Shown here piece by piece: positions 1 to 6,253 of a stretch of DNA of 12,860 bases. The translations under genes were made by a program, and so were the position numbers. The stretch is from contig PYCK01000059.1 of assembly GCA_009649835.1 (NCBI GenBank), forward strand, positions 1-12,860. Direction: 5' to 3'. Every line of letters starts with the position of its first letter. Within the stretch, counting starts at the first letter, position 1. The notes under the pieces were generated by a model that saw only the letters and a program-made list of their open reading frames with translations, did no database searches and had not been told where the DNA came from. The stretch comes from Candidatus Methanocomedens sp. (GTDB lineage Archaea > Halobacteriota > Methanosarcinia > Methanosarcinales > Methanocomedenaceae).

Positions 1-173
1 TATTAGACCAGTATGCCTCGAAAGTGTTAAGTAATATATTTTGTCTTATTTTATTGGGGCGAATTAAGAATTGTCATTTAGGTGAATTTTGACAACATCT
101 GAAAAAATAGTGTATTGATCACATCTTGTCGATGGATTGTCAATTTACCAGATCCTATTTGACTGTGATAATT

Positions 174-1076
174 ATGAATGCAATACAGATATACAAACCA
201 GCTACTTCTGTTTACGGTACAGACATATCTGGAAAGCACATTTCTGGTGTGAGCTATAGTACAGTGGATTTCACAGAAAAAATAATTGGAGATATCTTTG
301 AGATATATTCATCAATCAAGGATCTCAAGGATGAAGAGATACTTCAGGATCCTTCAAATCATCTCAGAACTATTTTTCAAAGACTGGATCATTTGATAGC
401 ACTAAATATATATGATAAATCTGCAGAAGCTATCCTCTATGATTCTGTATTTAATTTAGCATTTGACGCTATTACCAGATTCAGAAGCTTATATACTGCA
501 AAATTGGAAATTGAACATGCACATTCCATACTGGAAAGTAGAGATCCCTGGGAAATGCTTACAAATTTCAATTATATCTCTAATTATCTCAAATTGTCCC
601 TAACTGAATTTCAGGGAGCCAGGCTCAAACCTGGTGACAGTGTTGTATTTCTCGGGAGCGGACCGCTACCTTTAACTCTTATAGTTCTCTGCCATTGGTA
701 TGGACTTAAAGGAATCGGGATTGAAAAGGAACCTGATAGAGCAGAACTCTCAAGAAAAGTGCTGGAAAAACTTGGGCTTTCTGGCCAGATTGAAATAATT
801 AACGGTGATCAATTAACATTACCTTTGAAAACCAGGCCCGAGCTAATCATGATAGCTGCTCAAGCTGAACCTAAAAAAGAGATATTTAATCATCTGGCAA
901 AAGTGCTCCCTGTAGGGACCAAATTATCCTACCGCATCTATGAAAAGGGATTAAGAAGGTTGTTAGACACATTTTATTTATTTGAATTACCTGAACAGTT
1001 AAAAGAATATCATCGGGTCCAGCCTGAACCACCTGTCAATAATACTGTTGTGTTTGTAACAAAAGAGGTTTGTTAA
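174..1076 (+). CDS. Nicotianamine synthase-like protein, copy 1
   Basis: Predicted to condense aminoalkyl groups of S-adenosylmethionine into a nicotianamine-like metal ligand in the cytoplasm. The family hallmark FLGSGPLPLT starts about residue 159, followed by a Rossmann-type stretch (GIGIEKEP, RAELSRKVLEKLG), an AEPKK segment and a C-terminal PPVNNTVVF. Aligned with copy 2, it keeps the Glu and Tyr that I match to catalytic Glu81 and Tyr107 of the Methanothermobacter enzyme (numbers from memory). The frame is open from TTG 126 through ATG 132. I chose ATG 174 (300 aa) because GTGAT lies 4 nt upstream. GTG 249 would give 275 aa, exactly the length of copy 2 and close to the 268 aa of the Methanothermobacter enzyme, so it is a serious rival. 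It converges on the chelatase gene. The family is secure; the ligand made is not known. Confidence 0.85.
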   Translation: MNAIQIYKPATSVYGTDISGKHISGVSYSTVDFTEKIIGDIFEIYSSIKDLKDEEILQDPSNHLRTIFQRLDHLIALNIYDKSAEAILYDSVFNLAFDAITRFRSLYTAKLEIEHAHSILESRDPWEMLTNFNYISNYLKLSLTEFQGARLKPGDSVVFLGSGPLPLTLIVLCHWYGLKGIGIEKEPDRAELSRKVLEKLGLSGQIEIINGDQLTLPLKTRPELIMIAAQAEPKKEIFNHLAKVLPVGTKLSYRIYEKGLRRLLDTFYLFELPEQLKEYHRVQPEPPVNNTVVFVTKEVC

Positions 1077-1130
1077 TTTTCTGTGAACCAGATCATATGG
1101 CTAATCCCACCACGTTAGAGGTGAGATCAG

Positions 1131-1159
1131 CTTTTATCCTCGTTTTGTTTCTTTTTATT
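1131..1159 (+). terminator. T-rich putative terminator after NAS copy 1
   Basis: Several T-runs (TTTT, TTTT, TTTTT) fall within about 30 nt on the + strand, 55 nt after the stop of NAS copy 1. Archaeal RNA polymerase often stops at oligo-T without a hairpin. The tract slightly overlaps the 3' end of the opposing chelatase gene. No strong stem is visible. Confidence 0.35.
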
Positions 1160-1553
1160 CCAGGGCTTCAATAGCCCTCCTGTATGCAAGGTCTGCTATC
1201 ACGGGATCGGGGCCCAGTGGTTCGGCATAGATCAAGGTCACGTCGTTGCCATCAATTTTGACGTTCCTCTTGCGATTTTCCCGGCTGACACCCAGAATCT
1301 CGGGGATATCTTCAGTAGTATGTACACCGTGAGCCAGGAATAAAGGTACGGCTATTATAGAAGATACACCTGTATTCTCGAAAGCTTCTAATCCCTCACC
1401 CATAGTGGGATTGTTCATATTCATAAATCCGATCCTCACGACCGTATCAGGATTTTTTTCTGCAATCATGTTGGCAACTTTCGTTATTACTTCTTTGTTA
1501 TGCGGGAGGCTGCTCCCATGGCCCATAGCCAGTATTCCGATTTTATTTGTCAT
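1155..1553 (-). CDS. cbiX: Sirohydrochlorin cobalto/nickelochelatase (CbiX-S/CfbA type)
   Basis: Inserts Co(II) or Ni(II) into sirohydrochlorin, feeding cobamide or coenzyme F430 synthesis. At 132 aa it has the size of the archaeal short form, which works as a homodimer with one domain per subunit. Visible motifs are MGHGS with His12, LFLAHGVHTTED with His75 and His78, and a late AEPLGPDP. His12 and His75 match the metal-handling pair of the family. The start is ATG 1553 because GGTGAG sits 4 nt upstream; the in-frame GTG 9 nt earlier overlaps that site. In methanogens the same protein type (CfbA) makes Ni-sirohydrochlorin for F430, and sequence alone does not separate the two metals. The gene lies alone on this strand between two NAS-like genes. 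Confidence 0.92.
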   Translation of the reverse strand: MTNKIGILAMGHGSSLPHNKEVITKVANMIAEKNPDTVVRIGFMNMNNPTMGEGLEAFENTGVSSIIAVPLFLAHGVHTTEDIPEILGVSRENRKRNVKIDGNDVTLIYAEPLGPDPVIADLAYRRAIEALE

Positions 1554-1557
1554 AAAT

Positions 1558-1563
1558 CTCACC
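1558..1563 (-). promoter_or_regulatory. Shine-Dalgarno site of the chelatase gene
   Basis: GGTGAG, complementary to the archaeal 16S 3' end, lies 4 nt before ATG 1553. It decides that start over the overlapping GTG at 1562. Confidence 0.6.
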
Positions 1564-1623
1564 GATCAAATATGAATTAATTCTACTATTTTAGTTATTT
1601 GTAGTAAAACCAGTTATGATTGA

Positions 1624-1635
1624 TTTATTATAAAG
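1624..1635 (-). promoter_or_regulatory. Possible TATA box of the chelatase gene
   Basis: CTTTATAATAAA on the - strand, about 70-80 nt before ATG 1553. With the usual 25-nt spacing, transcription would begin near 1600, giving a leader of about 50 nt. The whole spacer is AT-rich, so this is tentative. Confidence 0.3.
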
Positions 1636-1749
1636 TTATCCGTAATAACGCAGTATTAGCAGATAATTAGACAGTGGTTTGCCTGATAGGATAGTTATTT
1701 TATTTCAAATATCAAGTGAGTCCACAAAGGCTTTACAGTATAACAACAA

Positions 1750-1774
1750 CTTATAAAAAGTATAATTATATAAT
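1750..1774 (+). promoter_or_regulatory. Possible TATA boxes of NAS copy 2
   Basis: Two TATA-like stretches, CTTATAAAAAG (1750-1760) and ATTATATAAT (1765-1774), lie 13-37 nt before GTG 1787. The first is about 30 nt from the start codon. That spacing would produce a leaderless or near-leaderless mRNA and fits the absence of a spaced Shine-Dalgarno site. Confidence 0.4.
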
Positions 1775-1786
1775 ACGTATTAGGCG

Positions 1787-2614
1787 GTGAGTAATATTAC
1801 TGAACAGTCAATAAAAATTATAATTGCCGAACTATTAAATATAAATTCAACTACAAAAGAGCTTAAGGATCAAGATATCCTTCACAGTACTTCGAATCAT
1901 CTTGGAACCTATTTTCACAGGTTGGATTTTCTGGCTGCAATGGATATTGATGATCAATTGGCAGAAGAAACAATCTGTGATCCTGAATATAATTCAGTAC
2001 TTGAAGCTATTGTCAGGTTCAGGAATCTATATAGTTTGAGACTTGAAATTGAAAATGCAAAAGCCATACTGGCCAGTGAAGATCCATGGGAAGTTCTGAA
2101 GAATTTTACTCATTTCCACAATTATCTTCAACTCGCCCAGACCGAATACCAGGGATCTGAACTTAAACCAGACGACACTGTTATTTTTCTTGGGAGCGGA
2201 CCGCTACCTTTAACACTGATAGCTCTTTGTCATTGGCATGGACTTAAAGGAATCGGGATTGAACGAGACCTTAATAGAGCAGAACTTTCAAGAAATGTAC
2301 TGGAGAAACTGGGACTTTCAGATCAGATCAGGATAATACATGGAAACCACTTCATTTTACCCCTTGGTGACGAATGTGACCATCTGATGGTTGCGGCTGC
2401 AGCTGAACCTAAAAAGGAGATATTTGATTATCTGGCAAACGTGCTCCCTGGAGGAATCGGACTATCCTACCGCATCTATGAAAAGGGATTAAGAAGAGTA
2501 TTGGAAACGTGTTCTTCATTTGAATTACCTGAACAGTTTGTGGAATATCTCAGGATCCGACCTGAACCGCCTGTTAATAATACTGTTGTGTTCCTGAAAA
2601 AAGAGGTTTGTTAA
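1787..2614 (+). CDS. Nicotianamine synthase-like protein, copy 2
   Basis: Paralog of the copy upstream; by hand count about 70% of the last 150 residues are identical. Predicted to build a nicotianamine-like polycarboxylate metal ligand from S-adenosylmethionine. FLGSGPLP is at 134-141, then GIGIERD, RAELSRNVLEKLG, AAAAEPKKEIF at about 203-213, LSYRIYEKGLRR and PPVNNTVVF. Glu87 and Tyr113 are both offset by six from Glu81 and Tyr107 of the Methanothermobacter enzyme (from memory), as expected if they are the same catalytic residues. The length (275 aa) is normal for the archaeal form. The start is GTG; no other start codon in frame precedes the conserved region. Nucleotide identity with copy 1 continues just past the stop, so the duplication includes a little 3' flank. 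Confidence 0.88.
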   Translation: MSNITEQSIKIIIAELLNINSTTKELKDQDILHSTSNHLGTYFHRLDFLAAMDIDDQLAEETICDPEYNSVLEAIVRFRNLYSLRLEIENAKAILASEDPWEVLKNFTHFHNYLQLAQTEYQGSELKPDDTVIFLGSGPLPLTLIALCHWHGLKGIGIERDLNRAELSRNVLEKLGLSDQIRIIHGNHFILPLGDECDHLMVAAAAEPKKEIFDYLANVLPGGIGLSYRIYEKGLRRVLETCSSFELPEQFVEYLRIRPEPPVNNTVVFLKKEVC

Positions 2615-2895
2615 TTTCCTGCACATGAGAATACTCGTCCTGGATGAGTTCACCGTAAATCTTGAACCTGACACGATAGAAATGGAGAATGGGCACAGGG
2701 CATATAACTTGAAGAAATACCTGTGGGGCTTGCCCGGTTGCGGGCAGGGTCCGTTATAACCAATCCTGCTAAAATCGTTCCTGGACTGGATATAATGTCT
2801 GTCATATCTGTAATCCTGAAGTAGTGGGAATCACTTTCCAGATCGACCTTTATCCTCATTTACAGCTTCTTATTTCGCCATCCATTTACGGATAA
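2615..2895. other. Convergent spacer, no secure gene
   Basis: This 281-nt stretch lies between NAS copy 2 and the pilin-like operon. The + strand has a 44-codon frame from ATG 2625. The - strand has a 69-codon frame from ATG 2859, whose first 40 codons look protein-like while its last 25 look like noise. Both are disturbed at the GC-rich hairpin at 2729-2748. I recognise neither, and nothing shows expression. It could hold remnants of a broken small gene. Confidence 0.4.
2729..2748. repeat. Small GC-rich hairpin
   Basis: TGCCCG (2731-2736), loop GTTG, CGGGCA (2741-2746). The stem grows to 8 bp if one T-G wobble and one C-G pair are added outside. There is no T-run on either side, so it is not a typical terminator. 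Confidence 0.5.
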
Positions 2896-4068
2896 TTAAC
2901 TATTCCCATCCCACAACGCCAGCGTCATCCGTGCCCTGCTGATATCGATCCTCGAAAATACATAATCCAGCACCTCATCCTTTGCCTCCTCGACCGTAGC
3001 AGCATTGCTCACATACTGGTCGGTAATATCAGACGCCAGTGCATCCACCTCCCCGGCAATAACAGCATGCACCTCCTCCCTGGCCACTTCCTGCGTGTAC
3101 TCCGTGATCTGCTCGCTGAGCCCCAGGCTGGCATCTTCGATAAATGTCGGGTCATTCCTCAATTCAGCCAAGACCTCATCTATAATAATGTCACTAATAC
3201 CCGAATTGTTACCCGGTACCACATTATCGACCTGCTGGTTTATGGCAGTCTGCGCCCTCTCGATGGTCTGTTCAATAGTCATCTTAACGATCGCCCCTAC
3301 TGCATCATCCACGGTCCTGTTTATTGCATCGTTGATATGCCCGGCGATCAGCTCTTCAGTCTCTTCCCTTGGCACCACACTGGCATTCGCAAGGTCAAGA
3401 CCGATAGCCCCCAGCTCACTATTAATCAAATTCTCCACATAGTACCTGGTATATTCAGTATGATACGTCATAGTGATCCAGCTACTCTCCACATAAGCAG
3501 TATCTGGCACCGGCCGTCCCATATGTGTCTCACCCCCGATGGGCACATCCCGAAACGGCCGCCATACGACAGAGACATTGTAATTATATCTATCACCTAT
3601 CTGCATGTCAAGGTAATCCTGCATCTGTGTATCCAGGTTGGACCTGTACTCGTCGGTCAGCAGGTTCAGCCTCACAGACCCGTCATCGCGGTATATAGTA
3701 AACTGGGACGCCACTGACTCGCTTGCCAGATCTGCAAAGGTCTTATGATTTATCTCCCGTCCAGCCACCAGTTTCTTGCCAGTCAGGTAGATACCCGAAT
3801 CCACAGCATCGGGACCCAGGGTCCCATTCACCAGATAGTCCATCTGGGCACCGGCCACAGCATAGGAAAAATCATCCACCCTTCCATTTTGCAGGGACAG
3901 CAGCACCTGTGAATTGTGCTCGGCCGCACTGGTATCGTGCAGTGCCATTAACTGGGTGTTGCCCACCATTGCAGGTGCCAGCAGCACCGCACTGACCGAC
4001 ACCAGTACCAGGAATAGCAAAACATCTATGGAACTGGAAAACCCCCTGGTATCTTTGATCATCTGCAT
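2896..4068 (-). CDS. Pilin-like membrane-anchored protein with long helical C-terminus
   Basis: Last gene of a four-gene set. Its 390 aa begin with a short basic segment ending RGFSSSID, followed by one hydrophobic helix at about 15-33. This resembles class III/type IV pilin-like signal anchors, although no cleavage site is certain. Residues 40-210 are a mixed domain with Tyr-rich strands (DRYNYNVSVVWRPF). Residues 210-375 are strongly helical and acidic, with Glu/Asp/Ile/Val patterns that may form a coiled coil or helical stalk. ATG 4068 follows the TAG of the preceding gene by 1 nt, with GGGAGA upstream; a second ATG lies two codons in. From memory it resembles uncharacterised archaeal DUF families found in small clusters beside type IV pilus ATPases, but no such ATPase is in this window. 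Function unknown. Confidence 0.75.
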   Translation of the reverse strand: MQMIKDTRGFSSSIDVLLFLVLVSVSAVLLAPAMVGNTQLMALHDTSAAEHNSQVLLSLQNGRVDDFSYAVAGAQMDYLVNGTLGPDAVDSGIYLTGKKLVAGREINHKTFADLASESVASQFTIYRDDGSVRLNLLTDEYRSNLDTQMQDYLDMQIGDRYNYNVSVVWRPFRDVPIGGETHMGRPVPDTAYVESSWITMTYHTEYTRYYVENLINSELGAIGLDLANASVVPREETEELIAGHINDAINRTVDDAVGAIVKMTIEQTIERAQTAINQQVDNVVPGNNSGISDIIIDEVLAELRNDPTFIEDASLGLSEQITEYTQEVAREEVHAVIAGEVDALASDITDQYVSNAATVEEAKDEVLDYVFSRIDISRARMTLALWDGNS

Positions 4069-4069
4069 A

Positions 4070-4522
4070 CTATCTCTCCCATAACTTTACCGTCAGTGTG
4101 CCCGGCATTTCCTCGGCCTCGTTCAACCTGATAGTCACAGGAATGGATGCCGATACGCCCAGATCTTCAGAAGTTCCCACGACCTTGCTGTAAGTTGGCG
4201 GCGCTTCGACCTTAAATGAAAAATCATAACGTGTGCCGTACCTGTCCTTCAATTCGCTGATGTCTCCCGCACCCATCGACTCTACCCTGAATGCATCTAT
4301 CAGGTCAGGACGATCGGGGGCCGTCAGCAGTGGGTCATTCCTGAGCAGCCCGGCCAGGGATGCCGCATCATCATAATGCTGTGCAATGTATGTTTTCTCC
4401 TGGTATACCTGGTACGTATGTGCCATAACCGAGATAAATATTACAAAACCGATGACTGCAAGGGCCATGGCCACCAGGTCGGAGTTGGGTTCAACCACGG
4501 CTTGCTCATCACTGGTAAACAA
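4070..4522 (-). CDS. Small pilin-like single-pass membrane protein
   Basis: Third gene of the four-gene set. It has 150 aa from TTG 4522, a polar N-terminus (TSDEQAVVEPNSD), one hydrophobic helix at about 15-35, and a C-terminal domain of about 110 residues that looks beta-rich and is probably outside the membrane. The frame is open from a GTG at 4546. I prefer TTG 4522 because a run of six G lies 6 nt upstream and the overlap with the preceding gene then drops to 14 nt. It ends in TAG, 1 nt before the next start. Close packing with its neighbours suggests the products act together, for example as subunits or minor components of an envelope filament. No specific family recognised. Confidence 0.7.
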   Translation of the reverse strand: MFTSDEQAVVEPNSDLVAMALAVIGFVIFISVMAHTYQVYQEKTYIAQHYDDAASLAGLLRNDPLLTAPDRPDLIDAFRVESMGAGDISELKDRYGTRYDFSFKVEAPPTYSKVVGTSEDLGVSASIPVTIRLNEAEEMPGTLTVKLWER

Positions 4523-5147
4523 TGGTAACCCCCCTTCTCTCCACACCTTCGGCTGTCTGGATGTTTAACATCACTTTCTCCACGACAAGCGGCTGCATGG
4601 TATCGGGAACGAACGGCTCCTGCGCCAATTCGGTCCCGGCCAGGTCCAGCATTTCATTGATACTCTGCCAATCCCCCTCTTCCAGTACATCCTCACCCAG
4701 GCCGGTCCTGCCCCCGCACCTGTCTGCAATCGCTTCCAGCAGTCCCGGCCTGCTGTCCCATAGGCTGTTCGGAGGATAAAAAGTTGTCATCAATGCCCTG
4801 GCCCTGGTGACCCTGCCGGTCTTTGTATCAGAATAAGCAGACACATATTTACTGGAGATATCAATAGTGACGTCCGGGTCAATATCGAACGTGTAATAAT
4901 GGGCCCCCTGGATACTTGTGCTGTCGACATCCTCAATATATGAAGCAAGGGATGATATACCTGCATCCATCATCCCGGCAGCGTTCTGCTGTATGAACAG
5001 CGGATGGATATTGAAAGCAGAAATAAGTAGTATGGAGCAGAATAACAGCAGTCCCACTCTGGTGATAAGAAAATCGGCCCATGCCCTTTCATCGTCCTTC
5101 AATCCCTTGTCCTTCAGTCTCGCGTTTTTCACTCTCTCGTTTTTCAC
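4509..5147 (-). CDS. Pilin-like membrane protein with repeat-encoded charged N-terminus
   Basis: Second gene of the four-gene set; 212 aa from GTG 5147. Residues 1-21 are almost entirely Lys, Arg, Glu, Asp and Asn and come from the 15-bp minisatellite. A hydrophobic helix follows at about 26-45, then a domain of about 165 residues with DIDPDVTIDISSKYV and RALMTTFYPPNSLW. I chose GTG 5147 because the best Shine-Dalgarno in the region (GGAGG, 5156-5160) is 8 nt upstream. Other in-frame starts are GTG 5207, ATG 5177, TTG 5162, GTG 5132 and TTG 5102; the last would remove nearly all the repeat. The frame is the same as that of the upstream gene, with only its TGA between. No family recognised beyond the pilin-like architecture. 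Confidence 0.7.
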   Translation of the reverse strand: MKNERVKNARLKDKGLKDDERAWADFLITRVGLLLFCSILLISAFNIHPLFIQQNAAGMMDAGISSLASYIEDVDSTSIQGAHYYTFDIDPDVTIDISSKYVSAYSDTKTGRVTRARALMTTFYPPNSLWDSRPGLLEAIADRCGGRTGLGEDVLEEGDWQSINEMLDLAGTELAQEPFVPDTMQPLVVEKVMLNIQTAEGVERRGVTIVYQ

Positions 5148-5243
5148 TCTCTCATCCTCCAATCTCCCGTCCTTCATTCTCTCGTTTTTCAGTCTCTCGT
5201 CCTTCACTCTCCCGTCCTTCAGTCTCTCGTTTTTCAGTCTCGC
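5094..5243. repeat. 15-bp minisatellite, ten units
   Basis: Ten contiguous 15-bp units with no length change. On the - strand the consensus is GAGAGASTGAARRAC, read as codons Glu-Arg-(Leu/Val/Met)-Lys-(Asp/Asn). The units differ by a few substitutions; those at 5124-5138 and 5139-5153 are identical. The unit is a multiple of three, so gain or loss of units keeps the downstream frame. It covers the junction between two pilin-like genes and supplies the N-terminus of the second. Confidence 0.93.
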
Positions 5244-5253
5244 TGCTATGCAT
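5152..5253 (-). CDS. Possible 33-codon leader ORF inside the minisatellite
   Basis: ATG 5253 lies just after the upstream gene's TGA, with GAGG 3 nt before it. It reads the repeat in a different frame (MHSSETEKRETEG...) and stops at TGA 5152-5154. That stop is beside the GGAGG site that serves GTG 5147 of the next gene. It could be a coupling leader, or merely an accident of the repeat. Glu/Arg-rich, no family. Confidence 0.2.
   Translation of the reverse strand: MHSSETEKRETEGRESEGRETEKRENEGREIGG
5156..5160 (-). promoter_or_regulatory. Shine-Dalgarno deciding the start at 5147
   Basis: GGAGG followed by ATGA, 8 nt before GTG 5147. It arises from the divergent sixth minisatellite unit and is the strongest ribosome-binding match in the array. 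Confidence 0.5.
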
Positions 5254-5258
5254 TGTCC

Positions 5259-5819
5259 TCAATATAATGTGATATACGTACCGCTGCTGTCCTTTACCAG
5301 TTCAATAGTAAGTTCATAGGAACCAGGGACCAGTACTACCGGCACGCCCAGGTCAGGGACTGCGGCATACTTGGCCTTTGACGGCGCGGTTTTGGTAACT
5401 CCCTGGTACGTGGTATAATAGATGATATTTCTCTCGCCGGGGCTGGTCAACACAGGGATAGTCCCATCATGCGGCGGCATAGCACCGAATACAACTACCT
5501 CTATCCCTTCCGGTACTTTGAACCGGATTATTTCCATGGTGCCGGTATTATCTGCCGGATCTGAAATATCCCTGGCACCCCCTTGCTGGTATATGATAGA
5601 TGCCCTTGCCTCAAGTGCAGACAGGTCTGCGGAAAACCGCTTAACCTGGGCATCCCTGGAAAAATCTGCCAGTGCAGTTGCAGATAATGCCACTATGATT
5701 CCCATAAGCACAGCTGCTGCTACAAATCTCATGGGCAGCGCATCGGCTCCTGCCTCATCAAATAACATAGCATGCCTGATATCATTGTGGTATTTGAAAT
5801 TGCGAATGCTGGTTAACAT
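5259..5819 (-). CDS. Pilin-like membrane-anchored protein, first of the operon
   Basis: 186 aa. A polar N-terminus is followed by FDEAGADALPMRF and one hydrophobic helix at about 32-50, then a domain of about 135 residues rich in beta-forming and Pro/Gly segments. The layout is that of archaeal type IV pilin-like or pseudopilin-like proteins, with the acidic patch just before the helix. ATG 5819 has no Shine-Dalgarno, but a palindromic TATA-like element is centred about 27 nt upstream, so a leaderless mRNA is plausible. ATG 5768 (LFDEAG...) is the alternative and would give the shorter leader usual for such proteins. It heads a run of four genes with small gaps or overlaps. Its molecular role cannot be read from sequence. 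Confidence 0.75.
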   Translation of the reverse strand: MLTSIRNFKYHNDIRHAMLFDEAGADALPMRFVAAAVLMGIIVALSATALADFSRDAQVKRFSADLSALEARASIIYQQGGARDISDPADNTGTMEIIRFKVPEGIEVVVFGAMPPHDGTIPVLTSPGERNIIYYTTYQGVTKTAPSKAKYAAVPDLGVPVVLVPGSYELTIELVKDSSGTYITLY

Positions 5820-5840
5820 ATTAATTACGATATATTGATA

Positions 5841-5852
5841 TTAATATATTAA
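5841..5852 (-). promoter_or_regulatory. TATA-like palindrome before the pilin-like operon
   Basis: TTAATATATTAA is a perfect 12-bp palindrome centred about 27 nt upstream of ATG 5819, the right spacing for a TATA box of a leaderless transcript. Being palindromic it could also face the other way. The surroundings are AT-rich, which lowers its weight. Confidence 0.4.
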
Positions 5853-5979
5853 CTATTGTATTTTTATGATAATATATTTCAGGCCGTTTGGATTTCAATT
5901 GATAGACTAATTACAAAGGTATGTCTGGATGTGGAAGGGCTCAAAACATCGTGGATTCTATTGGTATTCGTTTTGTTTG

Positions 5980-5999
5980 ATGCATCCTTTGTGATGCAT
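5980..5999. repeat. Inverted repeat ATGCATC/GATGCAT
   Basis: ATGCATC (5980-5986), 6-nt loop, GATGCAT (5993-5999). The 7-bp stem extends outward by a G-T wobble and a T-A pair. It lies midway between divergent genes and could be an operator for a dimeric regulator or a small hairpin. No factor is known. Confidence 0.5.
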
Positions 6000-6049
6000 T
6001 ACAGATAATGACGTAAAAGAAAAAATAATGTAGTCAAAAGTTGCGACGT

Positions 6050-6114
6050 CACACCCAACCGTAGCAGAGCTGCGGGGTATAGTTATTAAGATAAACTAGA
6101 TTGCACCCGGTGTG
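6050..6114 (+). ncRNA. Possible structured leader or small RNA
   Basis: Hairpin CCGTAGC-AGA-GCTGCGG (6059-6075, one wobble) sits inside an outer 6-bp pairing, CACACC (6050-6055) with GGTGTG (6109-6114). It is GC-rich compared with its AT-rich surroundings. It lies about 150-210 nt upstream of the bisphosphatase start. No known riboswitch class recognised. Confidence 0.2.
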
Positions 6115-6246
6115 TGTTTATGTTACATGGATCTATCTACCTGCTTTGCACTTTCAACCAATGATATTTAGTTACCGAAATGCCTATAATCAATTATACC
6201 CAATACCCTGATTGGTTTTATCAAAAGTAAAACGGACAATGGAGCA

Positions 6247-6253
6247 GGGAGGT
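6247..6253 (+). promoter_or_regulatory. Shine-Dalgarno of the bisphosphatase
   Basis: GGGAGGT, 9 nt before ATG 6263. It argues against the earlier in-frame TTG 6212 and ATG 6239. Confidence 0.6.

Noticed and set aside
2650..2859. 69-codon frame on the - strand as a fifth gene of the pilin-like operon
   Set aside because: Only the first 40 codons look protein-like, there is no ribosome-binding site, and no family is recognised. It is kept only as part of the spacer note.
3005..3995. Three + strand frames of 90-216 codons
   Set aside because: They are antisense to the pilin-like gene at 2896-4068, overlap one another, and have low-complexity Ser/His/Pro-rich content and no ribosome-binding site that stands out.
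5094..5243. Possible CRISPR array
   Set aside because: Units are 15 bp and directly adjacent with no unique spacers, and they are in frame with a gene. This is a coding minisatellite.
4918..5319. + strand Ser/Phe/Leu-rich frames across the minisatellite
   Set aside because: Their periodic content (LSFFTLS-like, RFSLS-like) is just the 15-bp repeat read on the opposite strand.
5922..5981. 19-codon + strand frame beginning MSGCGRAQ
   Set aside because: Too short, no family, and poor spacing to any ribosome-binding site.
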